Positions 9,097 through 19,500 of a stretch of DNA of 64,000 bases are shown one piece after another. Numbering within the stretch: the stretch's first letter is position 1; every line of letters begins with the position of its first letter. The notes beneath the pieces are model-generated. The model had not been told where the DNA came from. It was given only the letters and a program-made list of their open reading frames with translations, and did no database searches. The DNA lies in the NCBI RefSeq assembly GCF_001625355.1, contig NZ_JSEE01000008.1, positions 1 through 64,000 of the forward strand, read 5' to 3'. This DNA comes from Marinomonas sp. TW1 (GTDB taxonomy: Bacteria; Pseudomonadota; Gammaproteobacteria; Pseudomonadales; Marinomonadaceae). A program made the translations under genes and the position numbers.

Positions 9097-9285
9097 ATGA
9101 AGTCTCAAAAAAGTCCATGTATTGATGTCTGTGTATTTTCTGGCCCGAAAGGTTGGTGTATTGGTTGCGCTCGAACTCGACAAGAATGCCAGCAGTGGAA
9201 AACGATGAAACCGTATAACAAGAATTTACTCGAAAAAGCCCTCAAGAAAAGATTGCATCAATTAAAAAACCACCCTACCGAATAA
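9097..9285 (+). CDS. DUF1289 small cysteine protein
   Basis: A 62-residue protein with the DUF1289 pattern: SPCIDVCVFSGPKGWCIGCARTR, then a Trp-containing helix. The four Cys (residues 8, 12, 21 and 24) are spaced as a probable metal or iron-sulfur site. The biological role of the family is unknown. GGAAG lies at a suitable distance ahead of the ATG. Confidence 0.85.
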   Translation: MKSQKSPCIDVCVFSGPKGWCIGCARTRQECQQWKTMKPYNKNLLEKALKKRLHQLKNHPTE

Positions 9286-9628
9286 CAAAAAAACCACAAA
9301 ATCACGAAAAACACTACCACGTAGAAGGACAAATAAACAACAAACCTTCTATACTCTACACCTTCATCACAAACGATTTTTCTGCGTCAGATTCATCAAA
9401 TAAAAAGAAACGCCACAACCATTCGCTCGACCAAAAAACAATGAAGAACCTCTGCCTATAACGCCATAAGATATTAAAACGCACCTCTTTATAATAAAAT
9501 TTTATTAACCCTTCCGACGTTTCCTGCGTATGCAACTATACTGATGGAAAGCCACAAAAATTTGGGCGTGGCTGTATCAGGACTTTTTCCAACACACTTA
9601 AGCTTTGTTTCAAAGCAAGGGGGAATCC
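9286..9628. other. Intergenic upstream of Yip1 gene
   Basis: AT-rich sequence with no recognised gene. It contains a perfect 16-bp palindrome at 9492-9507 and a TATACT at 9537-9542 that could be the -10 box for the Yip1 gene. A weak 7-bp inverted repeat (TAGAAGG/CCTTCTA, 9322-9351) has no T tract. Confidence 0.45.
9492..9507. promoter_or_regulatory. 16-bp palindrome, possible operator
   Basis: TAATAAAATTTTATTA is a perfect dyad, 30 bp upstream of the possible -10 box of the Yip1 gene. It is pure A/T, so it could be an operator, an UP-like element or chance in AT-rich DNA. Confidence 0.3.
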
Positions 9629-10234
9629 ATGATCAATCATGTTTGGGGTCTTATCCATCATCCGGATAAAGAGTGGCGAGCGATTAACGAAGAACACGAG
9701 TCGGTGAGTCACATGTTTTACCACCATGTGCTCTGGATGGCTGCCATACCTGTGGTCAGTACTTTTATCGGCACCACACAATTTGGCTGGACCATAGGCA
9801 ATGAATCCATAAAAGTCTCTATGCTGGATGGTTTAGGGCTTGGTCTGCTGTTTTATGCGCTGATCCTAGTCGCTGTTGCCGCCGTTGGCAGTGTGATTCA
9901 CTGGATGGCACGAAATCATGCGAATCGTCCACCACGTCAAGAATGTATTGTGTTTGCTGGCTACATCGCGACACCTTTATTCTTGAGTGGCCTCGTCGCG
10001 GTCTATCCCATTATCTGGCTGTGTTTATTGTCTTGTGTGGTCGGTATCATCTATACCGGTTATCTGCTTTACCGAGGCACGCCTAGTTTCTTAGGCATCA
10101 GTAACAAACAAGGCTTCATTCTATCGAGTACCACTCTTGGTATTGGTGTACTGGTTTTGGAAGCCTTATTGGCCGCGGTGGTGCTCATTTGGAGCCTAGG
10201 CTCTGAGCACAGCATTATCTGGAAGTTCTTTTAA
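9629..10234 (+). CDS. Yip1 family membrane protein
   Basis: A 201-residue inner membrane protein with about five hydrophobic segments. The N terminus MINHVWGLIHHPDKEWRAI is typical of bacterial Yip1-domain proteins, which begin with a short amphipathic helix before the membrane part. The function is unknown. The open frame extends to 9605, but AAGGGGGAA sits directly ahead of the ATG at 9629. It is followed by a long perfect inverted repeat (10248-10296) that probably ends its transcript. Confidence 0.8.
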   Translation: MINHVWGLIHHPDKEWRAINEEHESVSHMFYHHVLWMAAIPVVSTFIGTTQFGWTIGNESIKVSMLDGLGLGLLFYALILVAVAAVGSVIHWMARNHANRPPRQECIVFAGYIATPLFLSGLVAVYPIIWLCLLSCVVGIIYTGYLLYRGTPSFLGISNKQGFILSSTTLGIGVLVLEALLAAVVLIWSLGSEHSIIWKFF

Positions 10235-10697
10235 AGTCACTCCACCCAACTAGGTTTGTCGTACCCATGACTCTATTAATGACGACAAACCTAGTTAGAC
10301 CTTTCTTAATGAAAATACGTTTCCTCGTGCCATAACAGGACTATCCCCGAGAAAGCCCTGTGAGTTGCTTTTTGATAACGAAGCCACTCATGACAGCTGG
10401 TGACTCAACCTCTTTAAAACAACGCCTCACTTTATTCGCTGCAATCACTCTAAGTTAATGAAAAATACGGCAATCGACGGAACTTTTTCTGCCATTCACT
10501 CTCTCAATTCTACTTATTCTTAATCGCAATCTGTGCTATTTTCACTGTTATCTCTGTAGGTAAGGGTTTGTCGGGCAAGGACGAACCAAACATAGTATGA
10601 TCACAGAACACGTTGATAAGGCTGAATGTAGGATTAACATCATGCTCACACTCTGTATTGACTCTGTTTTACCGTTAATTTGGAAGGAGTTATCCCT
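10235..10697. other. Leader region of Mrp operon
   Basis: 463 bp without a recognised gene. The first part holds the yip1 terminator. The rest is AT-rich and presumably carries the promoter and 5' leader of the Mrp operon. I could not pick out a convincing -35/-10 pair or a known riboswitch. The TTGACT near 10658 is too close to the mrpA start to be its main promoter. Confidence 0.4.
10248..10296 (+). terminator. Perfect 15-bp inverted repeat terminator
   Basis: AACTAGGTTTGTCGT (10248-10262) pairs without mismatch with ACGACAAACCTAGTT (10282-10296) around a 19-nt loop, 14 nt after the Yip1 stop. It is followed by AGACCTTTCTT rather than a clean T run. It probably ends the yip1 message, but the arm length and large loop would also suit an RNA processing or protein-binding site. 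Confidence 0.6.
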
Positions 10698-13496
10698 TTG
10701 AGTTCACTGATCTGGCTACCGTTTCTCCCTTTATTAGGGACTCTGGTTCCGCTTCTTAGTGCTCGCTATAGTCGAACGGCTTGTGCCTTTTTGACGGCAG
10801 CACTCCCAGCCTTAACCTTATTACTCGTGCTGTCTTATGCTGGCGACATTTTTCAAGGCGAACGCTTTCAAGAGGCTTTGCCTTGGATACCCGCCATCGG
10901 TCTAAACCTTTCGTTTCGATTGGACGGACTTGCACTGCTGTTTGCCATCTTGATTCTCGGTATCGGCTTACTCGTCATCTTATACGCTCGCTATTATCTT
11001 TCAGCAAAAGACTCCATCGGCAAGTTTTATGCTTATCTGATCCTCTTTATGTTCGCCATGCTTGGTGTGGTGTTATCCAATAACCTCATTCAAATTTGGT
11101 TTTTCTGGGAATTAACCAGCATCAGCTCCTTTTTGCTGATCAGTTTCTGGGGACATAAAACCGAAGCCCGCAAAGGCGCCCGCATGGCATTAACCGTCAC
11201 TGGCGCTGGCGGTTTAGCATTACTGGCAGGCTTGTTGATCTTGGGCAACACGGTTGACAGCTTTAATCTTCAAGACATTCTGGACAGTGGCGACTTCATT
11301 AAAGCCAGCGCCAATTACCCTATTATTGTGGTACTGATTTTAATCGGTGCCTTTACCAAATCAGCTCAATTCCCCTTCCATTTTTGGTTACCCAATGCCA
11401 TGGCGGCCCCCACACCCGTCAGTGCTTATTTGCACTCAGCCACCATGGTAAAAGCGGGCATCTTCCTAATGGCACGATTCTATCCGGCCTTAGCAGATAC
11501 CAATCTATGGTTCTTGATTGTGAGTTTGACCGGCTTGGCCACTTTCTTGGTCGGCGCTTATATCGCCATCTTCCAGCATGATTTGAAAGGCTTATTGGCC
11601 AATTCCACCATCAGTCATTTAGGACTCATTACCCTGTTGTTAGGCATGGGAACTGACTTGGCCGCGGTGGCCGCGATCTTCCACATTATTAACCACGCAA
11701 CCTTTAAAGCCTCTTTATTTATGGCGGCGGGTATCATTGATCATGAATCAGGCTCCCGAGACATGCGCCAGCTAAATGGATTGTGGAAATACATGCCGTA
11801 TACCGCCACGCTGGCGATGGTGGCATCCGCCTCAATGGCTGGTGTCCCCTTGTTAAATGGTTTCCTATCAAAAGAAATGTTCTTCACCGAGACCTTACAC
11901 CAAGCTTCGTTAGGGTCTTTGTCGTGGTTTATCCCTGTACTCGCGACCTTGGGTGGCGTATTTGCGGTCGCTTATTCAACGCGCTTTATTCACGACGTGT
12001 TTTTCAACGGTGAGCCCATTAATTTGCCCAAAACACCCCATGAGCCGCCGCGCTACATGCGTGTGCCCGTCGAAATATTAGTGGCTCTTTGTTTGCTGGT
12101 CGGCATTTTTCCAAGTTTAGTGGTCGGTGACCTACTTTACGCTGCCGCCAGTGCGGCCTTAAACACCCCAGCTCCAGAGTACAGCCTTGCTATTTGGCAC
12201 GGCTTCAACTTCCCGCTGTTAATGAGTGTGGTGGCCTTGGTTGGCGGTCTTTACATGTACCATAACCGCATTCACTTATTTAAGTTTCAGGCGCAATTTC
12301 CTGCCAGTGATCCAAAACTGGTCTTTGAAAGCATCGTGCAATACATTACCCATAAAGCCAAAAGCATTATTGCGGTGACTGAAAACGGTTCCTTACAGCG
12401 TTATATTTTCTTCACCTTGGCCTTTGCGGTGGTGATGACCGCATCCTCCTTAATGAAATTGAATACCACAGCAGGACAACGTCCCGAAATCCCTGTGGAT
12501 GCGTTGTCCATTACCTGTGCGGTGCTGCTGACCATTTCCGCCTTGGCGACGGTCATTTGGCACAGAAGACGATTAGTGGCGTTGTTAACCTTATCCGTGG
12601 TTGGGTTAATCGTCTCTCTCGCCTTTGCTCAATTTTCAGCACCTGATTTGGCTTTGACGCAACTTTCCGTCGAGGTCGTTACCGTCATCCTATTGATTTT
12701 GGCGCTCTTCTTCTTACCGCAAAAAACTCCTAAGGAATCGTCGCCACGCCGTGTTGTTCGAGATTTAGGACTGGCCTCGCTAATTGGCGGCGTCGTTGGC
12801 ACCATCAGTTATGCGTTAATGACTCGACCTTTAGACACCATCTCTACTTTCTTCACGGCCAACAGTAAAACCGGTGGCGGTGGTACCAATGTAGTAAACG
12901 TTATCCTAGTGGACTTCCGGGGGTTTGATACCTTAGGAGAAATCACTGTATTAGGTATCGCGGCATTGGGTATATATAAGTTAGTGGCTCGTATGAAGCT
13001 GTTTATGCCATCGTCGGATGATAATGGTTTGGCCTGGTCAACGGATCGTCATCCCATCTTATTGGCGGTCATTTCACAAAGTCTGTTGCCATTGGCTCTG
13101 TTGGTTTCCGCCTATATATTCTTGCGCGGTCACAATCTACCGGGCGGTGGTTTCATTGCTGGTTTGATTACCTCAGTTGCCATTATTCAACAGTACGTGG
13201 CGCACGGTGTAGAGTGGATCAAAACACGAATCAAGTTGGATTATCAGGTCATGATTGGTTCAGGCATTGGCATCGCCACCTTAAGTGGGCTTGGTAGCTG
13301 GGTGTTCGGACATACTTTCTTATCCACTTGGTTTGATTACTTCTATTTACCATTGATTGGCAAATTCGAACTGGCCAGCGCCATGATTTTTGATCTCGGT
13401 GTGTACCTAACCGTGGTCGGTGCGACCATGTTAATTCTCGCTAACCTCGGCCAACTGACCACCAGCGAACGTCCGATTCAAAAGGAGCACGATTAA
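10698..13496 (+). CDS. mrpA: Na+/H+ antiporter subunit A/B fusion
   Basis: A large inner membrane subunit of the Mrp (Mnh/Pha) Na+/H+ antiporter, related to NuoL. The NuoL-like core carries the conserved [19 protein letters not shown] and [13 protein letters not shown] motifs. The last ~150 residues ([33 protein letters not shown]) are an MrpB domain, so A and B are fused as in group 2 Mrp operons (PhaAB). The frame is open from a TTG at 10680, but GGAAGGAG (10682-10689) would then lie inside the gene; it is well placed for the TTG at 10698, which gives 932 residues. The stop overlaps the mrpC ATG by 1 nt. Confidence 0.93.
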   Translation: MSSLIWLPFLPLLGTLVPLLSARYSRTACAFLTAALPALTLLLVLSYAGDIFQGERFQEALPWIPAIGLNLSFRLDGLALLFAILILGIGLLVILYARYYLSAKDSIGKFYAYLILFMFAMLGVVLSNNLIQIWFFWELTSISSFLLISFWGHKTEARKGARMALTVTGAGGLALLAGLLILGNTVDSFNLQDILDSGDFIKASANYPIIVVLILIGAFTKSAQFPFHFWLPNAMAAPTPVSAYLHSATMVKAGIFLMARFYPALADTNLWFLIVSLTGLATFLVGAYIAIFQHDLKGLLANSTISHLGLITLLLGMGTDLAAVAAIFHIINHATFKASLFMAAGIIDHESGSRDMRQLNGLWKYMPYTATLAMVASASMAGVPLLNGFLSKEMFFTETLHQASLGSLSWFIPVLATLGGVFAVAYSTRFIHDVFFNGEPINLPKTPHEPPRYMRVPVEILVALCLLVGIFPSLVVGDLLYAAASAALNTPAPEYSLAIWHGFNFPLLMSVVALVGGLYMYHNRIHLFKFQAQFPASDPKLVFESIVQYITHKAKSIIAVTENGSLQRYIFFTLAFAVVMTASSLMKLNTTAGQRPEIPVDALSITCAVLLTISALATVIWHRRRLVALLTLSVVGLIVSLAFAQFSAPDLALTQLSVEVVTVILLILALFFLPQKTPKESSPRRVVRDLGLASLIGGVVGTISYALMTRPLDTISTFFTANSKTGGGGTNVVNVILVDFRGFDTLGEITVLGIAALGIYKLVARMKLFMPSSDDNGLAWSTDRHPILLAVISQSLLPLALLVSAYIFLRGHNLPGGGFIAGLITSVAIIQQYVAHGVEWIKTRIKLDYQVMIGSGIGIATLSGLGSWVFGHTFLSTWFDYFYLPLIGKFELASAMIFDLGVYLTVVGATMLILANLGQLTTSERPIQKEHD

Positions 13497-13864
13497 TGGA
13501 AGGTCTATACGCATTTTGTGTCGGATTGCTCACCGCTTGCGGCATCTTCTTAACCTTACGTGGTCGCAGTTTTTCTGTCGTGATTGGTTTGACGCTACTG
13601 TCTTATGCCGTGAACTTATTCTTGTTCGCCAGCGGTCGCTTAAAATTAAACGCCGCCGCCGTTTTAGGTGAGTCGGAACAATACAGTGACCCGCTACCAC
13701 AAGCCCTAGTGCTAACCGCCATTGTCATTGGATTCGCAATGACTGCCTTCGCGGTTATCCTCGCCATGCGAGCCCGCGCAGACTTGGGCAATGACCATGT
13801 GGATGGCAACTTGCCCAAACTACCAAGTGAAGTGTCAAATAAGTCGTCTGGAGGCAATAAATAA
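13496..13864 (+). CDS. mrpC: Na+/H+ antiporter subunit C
   Basis: A 122-residue membrane subunit related to NuoK, with three hydrophobic helices. GLTLLSYAVNLFLFASGR and DPLPQALVLTAIVIGFAM are the conserved MrpC/NuoK blocks. It joins the hetero-oligomeric Mrp complex that exports Na+ in exchange for protons. Its ATG overlaps the mrpA stop by one base and its stop is directly followed by the mrpD ATG, so translation is probably coupled. Confidence 0.93.
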   Translation: MEGLYAFCVGLLTACGIFLTLRGRSFSVVIGLTLLSYAVNLFLFASGRLKLNAAAVLGESEQYSDPLPQALVLTAIVIGFAMTAFAVILAMRARADLGNDHVDGNLPKLPSEVSNKSSGGNK

Positions 13865-15376
13865 ATGCAGCATTTGAGCATTTTTCCCATTTTAATCCCG
13901 CTGTTGTTTGGCGCGATTATGTTGCTGCCTCCGATTTCGAGAGACATTAACTCGCAACGAATCAGTTCCGTCATTGGCACTTTGTTTTTATTGATTTCTT
14001 CAGCGTTACTGCTGTATCAAATCGACACCACTGGCACGGAACTTTATGCTTTGGGTAGCTGGCAAGCGCCTTTTGGCATTGTGTTGGTGGCCGATCGAGT
14101 ATCCAGCTTACTGGTGTTACTCACCTCTTTCCTTGGCTTTGCTGTCATGCTTTACGCCATAGCAGGAAAGGACAAAGGTGGCGCCTATTTTCATCCGTTG
14201 TTTATGTTCCAATTAATGGGCATCAACGGTGCCTTTCTAACTGGTGATATTTTTAACCTGTTTGTGTTCTTTGAAGTGTTACTGATCGCCTCCTATGCCT
14301 TATTAATTCACGCAGGCGGTAAGCAGAAAACTCAAGCGACCGTGCATTATGTGATCCTAAACTTAGTCGGCTCCAGCCTATTCTTATTTGGCTTAGGCAT
14401 ACTCTACGGTACGCTAGGCACCTTAAACATGGCCGACATGGCCATCAAGGTCGGTCAGTTACAAGGGGAAAATGCCACCCTCGCCAAAACAGGCGCCTTG
14501 TTCCTATTGGTTGTCTTTGGTTTAAAGGCCGCCATGTTACCCATGCATTTCTGGCTACCAAAAACCTATGCCAGCGCCTCGGCTCCTGTCGCGGCATTGT
14601 TCGCCATTATGACGAAAGTCGGCCTTTACAGTATCTTCCGAGTGTATACCGTGATTTTCGGAGAACACGCCGGCGAACTGGAAAACATTGCCACGCCTTG
14701 GCTCTGGCCACTGGCGCTGCTCACCATCACCATTGGTAGCATTGGTGTATTAGCCAGCCCAAGTGTTCGAACCCTAAGCGCCAATCTGGTGATTGTATCC
14801 AGCGGTAGTTTACTCGCCTGTGCCGCGATCAATTCCGTTGAAGCCACTTCGGCCGCATTGTATTACATGGTACACAGTACGTTAGCCTCAGCCGCGTTAT
14901 TCTTATTGGCAGACCTAATTAGTCGTCAAAGAGGCCAAGCGGAAGACCGGTTCGTCAAATCTCGTATGTTTACTCAACCTAAGCTAATGGGCTTTGCATT
15001 CGCCATTGTGGCTTTGAGCTTAGTTGGCATGCCGCCATTCTCCGGCTTTGTTGGCAAGGTGATGATCTTGCAGGCAACGCAATCCTCCGTGCAAACCATG
15101 TGGGTGTGGCCATTAATCTTAATTGGCAGTTTGGGCGCTTTGGTGACCTTCTCCCGTGCGGGCACGACTTTGTTCTGGCGACATAGCGGCTCGACATCAA
15201 ATGATGCGGAACCTGCGTCAAAAAGCGAAATAGCCGCCGTGGCACTGCTCTTACTTGCTGCACCAGTGTTAGTGGTTTTCGGTGGCGCAATCACAGAATA
15301 CACCTTGCAAGCCGCGACGGCTTTGCATGACATTCAATCGTCAGCCTACGACTTAATCCCGGGGGTGAGCCGATGA
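13865..15376 (+). CDS. mrpD: Na+/H+ antiporter subunit D
   Basis: A 503-residue polytopic subunit related to NuoM/NuoN. It shows the antiporter-core motifs: EVLLIASYALLIHAGG, FGLKAAMLPMHFWLPKTYA (Lys and His of the proton path) and MVHSTLASAALFLLAD. It forms one of the ion-translocating modules of the complex. It starts immediately after mrpC and its stop overlaps the mrpE ATG by 4 nt (15373-15376). Confidence 0.93.
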   Translation: MQHLSIFPILIPLLFGAIMLLPPISRDINSQRISSVIGTLFLLISSALLLYQIDTTGTELYALGSWQAPFGIVLVADRVSSLLVLLTSFLGFAVMLYAIAGKDKGGAYFHPLFMFQLMGINGAFLTGDIFNLFVFFEVLLIASYALLIHAGGKQKTQATVHYVILNLVGSSLFLFGLGILYGTLGTLNMADMAIKVGQLQGENATLAKTGALFLLVVFGLKAAMLPMHFWLPKTYASASAPVAALFAIMTKVGLYSIFRVYTVIFGEHAGELENIATPWLWPLALLTITIGSIGVLASPSVRTLSANLVIVSSGSLLACAAINSVEATSAALYYMVHSTLASAALFLLADLISRQRGQAEDRFVKSRMFTQPKLMGFAFAIVALSLVGMPPFSGFVGKVMILQATQSSVQTMWVWPLILIGSLGALVTFSRAGTTLFWRHSGSTSNDAEPASKSEIAAVALLLLAAPVLVVFGGAITEYTLQAATALHDIQSSAYDLIPGVSR

Positions 15377-15858
15377 AATTTCTGCCTATGCCATTCCATA
15401 CGGTTCTGCTGTTTGTCGTATGGCTATTACTGAATAACTCAATGAGTGTCGGACACATAGTGTTAGCGTTATTTTTCGCCATTACCATACCAATGCTGGT
15501 CAATGGTATGCGTGACGAGCACCCAAAAATCCTGAAGCCTTGGAAAGCCATTTGTTATGTACTAATGGTGATGAAAGACATAGTGGTAGCCAACGTCGAA
15601 GTGGCCTTATGGATCATTGGTCCAGTCAAAAAACTGAAACCAGGCTTTGTGGCCATTCCGATTAACATTCAATCTGATCTTGGTATTACCATTCTGGCCA
15701 GTACTGTGTCATTAACCCCTGGTACGGTCAGTGCTGAAGTATCTGAAGACAAGCAATGGCTGTATATTCATGCGTTACATCTGGACAACGGAAGCGAATT
15801 GATTGAGACCGTCAAACAACGTTACGAAAAACCAATCAAGGAGATATTTGGATGCTAA
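15373..15858 (+). CDS. mrpE: Na+/H+ antiporter subunit E
   Basis: A 161-residue subunit with two N-terminal membrane segments and a cytosolic C-terminal domain. ILASTVSLTPGTVSAEVSED is the conserved MrpE block. It overlaps mrpD by 4 nt and mrpF by 7 nt, which fits strict co-translation. MrpE is needed for full antiport activity and complex stability in characterised systems. Confidence 0.92.
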   Translation: MKFLPMPFHTVLLFVVWLLLNNSMSVGHIVLALFFAITIPMLVNGMRDEHPKILKPWKAICYVLMVMKDIVVANVEVALWIIGPVKKLKPGFVAIPINIQSDLGITILASTVSLTPGTVSAEVSEDKQWLYIHALHLDNGSELIETVKQRYEKPIKEIFGC

Positions 15859-16121
15859 CTTATACCATCGTCATTGTTGCCATTTGTATCTGCGTCGCCT
15901 TGATTTTAAACCTATGGCGTTTAATGGTTGGGCCCACTGTGTCTGATCGCATTCTGGCTCTCGACACCATGTACATTAATGCCATTGCGTTGATTCTTTT
16001 GTACGGCATTTACGCCAATACGGCTTTGTATTTTGAAGCCGCCTTGCTCATCGCCATGCTCGGATTCGTTAGTACCGCAGCACTTTGTAAGTACTTACTT
16101 CGCGGCGACATTATTGAATAG
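15852..16121 (+). CDS. mrpF: Na+/H+ antiporter subunit F
   Basis: An 89-residue protein with three hydrophobic helices. RLMVGPTVSDRILALDTM contains the conserved GP-x-x-x-DR-x-x-ALD signature of MrpF. It lies between mrpE (7-nt overlap) and mrpG (9-nt gap). The family motif and the strict gene order make the assignment secure. Confidence 0.92.
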   Translation: MLTYTIVIVAICICVALILNLWRLMVGPTVSDRILALDTMYINAIALILLYGIYANTALYFEAALLIAMLGFVSTAALCKYLLRGDIIE

Positions 16122-16130
16122 GATAAGAAT

Positions 16131-16508
16131 ATGCCACTTTATCTCGAAATTATCATTTGTGTGTGTCTGCTGATTGGCGGTTTGTTTCTCTTGGTTGGCT
16201 CTTATGGTTTAGCACGCTTACCGGACATCTACATGCGCTTACACAGTCCGACGAAAGCCTCGACTTTGGGCATCACTGGTGTATTAGTCGCGTCTATGAT
16301 CTACCAAAGTTACTCGAAAGGCTTTTTGTCCATTCAAGAGTTTTTGATCACCTTATTTTTGCTCATTACCGCGCCGGTTGCCGCAAACATGATTGCCAAA
16401 ACCGCGTTGCATCATAGAACCAAAGCCCTTGAGAAAACCCAAGGCCAAGCATTAATGGCCAGCATCCGAGAAAGGCAAGCACCTAACTCAACACAAGACG
16501 CTGATTAA
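16131..16508 (+). CDS. mrpG: Na+/H+ antiporter subunit G
   Basis: A 125-residue membrane subunit; GLARLPDIYMRLHSPTKAST is the MrpG signature. It is the last gene of the Mrp operon. Its final 26 nt (16483-16508) are also the 3' end of the convergent Amt-GGDEF-EAL gene on the other strand. The hydrophilic C-terminal tail lies in this overlap. Confidence 0.92.
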   Translation: MPLYLEIIICVCLLIGGLFLLVGSYGLARLPDIYMRLHSPTKASTLGITGVLVASMIYQSYSKGFLSIQEFLITLFLLITAPVAANMIAKTALHHRTKALEKTQGQALMASIRERQAPNSTQDAD

Positions 16509-19500
16509 GCAACGACGGTATGGCATCCGCTGACATAGGTTTGTAGAAATAATAACCTTGAAATATTTCACAACCTAAGGATGCCAACGTATCTGTTTGT
16601 GAGGCTGTTTCTACGCCTTCGGCAACAATCATCAACTCTAGGTTATGCGCCAAATGAATGATGGTTTCGCAAATTTTGGCATCTTCTGTGTGCGTATCGC
16701 ATTCTTCTACGAACGATTGATCGATTTTCAACGTATCCAAAGGCAAACGTTTTAAATAGCTCAAAGACGAATAGCCGGTTCCAAAATCGTCGATGGCAAT
16801 CTTGATATTGAGGGCTTTTAACTCCCTTAATACCTCAACACAGCGTTGAATATCCTGTAACAATACCCCTTCGGTGATTTCAAACTCCAACATATTGCCA
16901 GGAATCTGGTACTTTGCTAATCGATCAGCGACATACGGCACCAAAGAGTCCGACACCAAATGACGGCCAGACAAATTCACCGCGACTGGCACCATGTCTA
17001 ACTCTTGCGCTCGCCATTGACTCATTTGTTTAAGAGCATGATCAATCACCCATTCATCGATTTTGACAATCAAACTCGACTCTTCAGCTATCGGTATAAA
17101 CTCAGCAGGGGAAATAAAGCCTTTTTCAGGATGATGCCAACGTATCAGCGCTTCCAACCCCTGTATCTGTTGTCCATCACGATCTACTTTTGGTTGAAAC
17201 ACTAAAGCAAACTGACTGGATACTAATGCGTCATTAATTTCTTTGTCGAAGCCAAACTTTTTCGTTACCACATTCGCCATTTCAGGCGTAAAGAACTGCG
17301 CATTATCTCGTCCTTTATCCTTCGCATAATACATGGCAATATCCGCTTGCTGAATGAGTCGATCCGCATTAATACTGTTCTGGTTCGAAAAAGTAATTCC
17401 AATACTGGTTGGAATAGTAAGGTCTTGTGCCTCAATGTGTACGGGGGCTCGCATGGCTTGCAAAATGTGTTCGGCGCGTTCCTGTAACATGGCTTCAGTG
17501 ACATTCTCCGTCACCATAAAAACAAACTCATCACCGCCCCATCGGGCGATGACATCTTGCTCGCCCGACACCATAGATAAACGCCTAGCCACTTCGCATA
17601 GCAATTCATCACCGGCTTTATGACCCAATGTATCATTGATGATTTTGAAGTTGTCTAAGTCTAAAAAGAGCAACCCCACTGACGTTTTTTGCTTGGTGGC
17701 AAACAACAGCGCACTGACCAAGGCATCCATCAAATAAGTTCGATTATAAAGGCCAGTCAAAGGGTCACTGTAAGCCAAAAATTTTAATCTTTCCTGCAAT
17801 TTCATATGCTTGGTCATGTCTCGAATATGCAAGGTAAATTCACTGTCTGAAACCGCATCAGTATTTGCCTTAGTAATGGCAATTTCTGCTGGGAAGTCAT
17901 GGTTTGGGCTACGCTGTAAACGAAACGGATTGCGGCGGTTTAAAATCAAGCCACTGGACGACGCAAAACCTGAATTCAAACTCTCAAAGATTTTCTTACG
18001 ATCTTTTTCCAGAACAAACAGACCAATGAAACTCTTGCCTTCTACCTGCTTTTTTAAACAGCCAAAGGTTCGCTCAGCCGCAGGATTAAACTCGATCACA
18101 GAACCGAAGCGGTTGATGGTGACAATGCAATCCATTGACGAGTTTAGAATCGCCGACTTGCGCATTTCACTTTCTTGGAAACGCATTAAGGCATCATCAC
18201 GCTGAGCAATTTCACTGCTCACACGATCAATGACCTGATTGTATTTACGGGCAATTTGCCCGACTTCGGTAAAGGGCTCTTCTGGTACAGGTTTGGAAAA
18301 GTCAGCATTGTTTTGCTGATATTGCATGGAGGTCAGCAGATCCAACAATTCTGTTGTGGCTCTGTGTTCTGCCACATTCAAACCTTGCTCCTCTTGTTCT
18401 TTGCTGGCCCTTAACGGCATCACGCGATTTAGTAGCCAGATACAAGAGTAACCAACCAAAAAACAATACAAACCAATCACCAACACACCTAACGATTGCA
18501 CACCAAGTTGCTGCCAGAAGCCTAAACCATTATCAATCCGTGCTTGGTCACCAAATATCGCCACACCAAGCGTGCCCCAAACACCTGCAAATAAATGCGC
18601 CGGCACCACATCAAGCGCATCATCCAGTCGCCATTTCTCCATCAACAAGCTACCGTAATAGACAATGACACCGGATACGCCACCAATCAAAATGGAGTCC
18701 CCAGGTGAGACCACATGACAGGATGCGGTAATGCCGACTAAGCCTGCAATGGTGCCATTCAGTACAAACCCCACTTCCACAAAGCCGTCACGAAGATAAT
18801 TTAAACCAGCGGCAATTAAGCCGCCCCAAGCCGCTGAGATAAAGGTGTTCAAAATGATCATAGGCACCTCGTTGGTCAGTGCCAACGTGCTGCCACCGTT
18901 AAAACCAAACCAACCAAACCAGATCAGCAACGCCCCTAACGCAGACAAGGGAAGATTATTACCAGGCGGTAGACGAATGCCTTGTTCAAAGCGACCCAGT
19001 CTTGGACCAATCACCATGATCGCAGCCAATGCCACCCAGCCACCAACCGAATGAACGACGGTTGAGCCTGCGAAGTCGATAAAACCTAATTGTTCTAACC
19101 AACCTTGCGGCCCATTCGCATCATAGATGCCCGACCACGCCCAGTGCCCAACAATAGGGTAAATTAAGGCACTCAAGATGGCAGTAACGGCCAAATACCC
19201 GATAAAGGTCATGCGCTCTGCCACGGCACCAGAGGTTAATGTTGCGGCGGTGCCACAGAACATCATTTGGAAGATAAAGAAACTGATTTGCCATGGCGTA
19301 TGATCTTCATCAAATGCAAATTCACTGCGACCAAACACACCAAAAACCGATTCGCCAAACATGATGCCAAAACCAAAACACCAAAATAACGTGGTGGATA
19401 AAATAAAATCGGAAATATTTTTGGCCGCCACATTAATGCTATTTTTACTGCGAATTCGACCACTTTCTAAACATAAAAAACCCGCCTGCATTAAAAAAAC

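Noticed and set aside
10658..10697. TTGACT near 10658 as the Mrp promoter
   Set aside because: Only 40 bp before the start codon, with no -10 box at the right distance that leaves room for a leader.
13603..13980. 125-codon minus-strand frame over mrpC/mrpD
   Set aside because: It is the antisense shadow of two well supported Mrp genes and has no family match.
14974..15333. 119-codon minus-strand frame inside mrpD
   Set aside because: Shadow of mrpD without ribosome site or recognisable motif.
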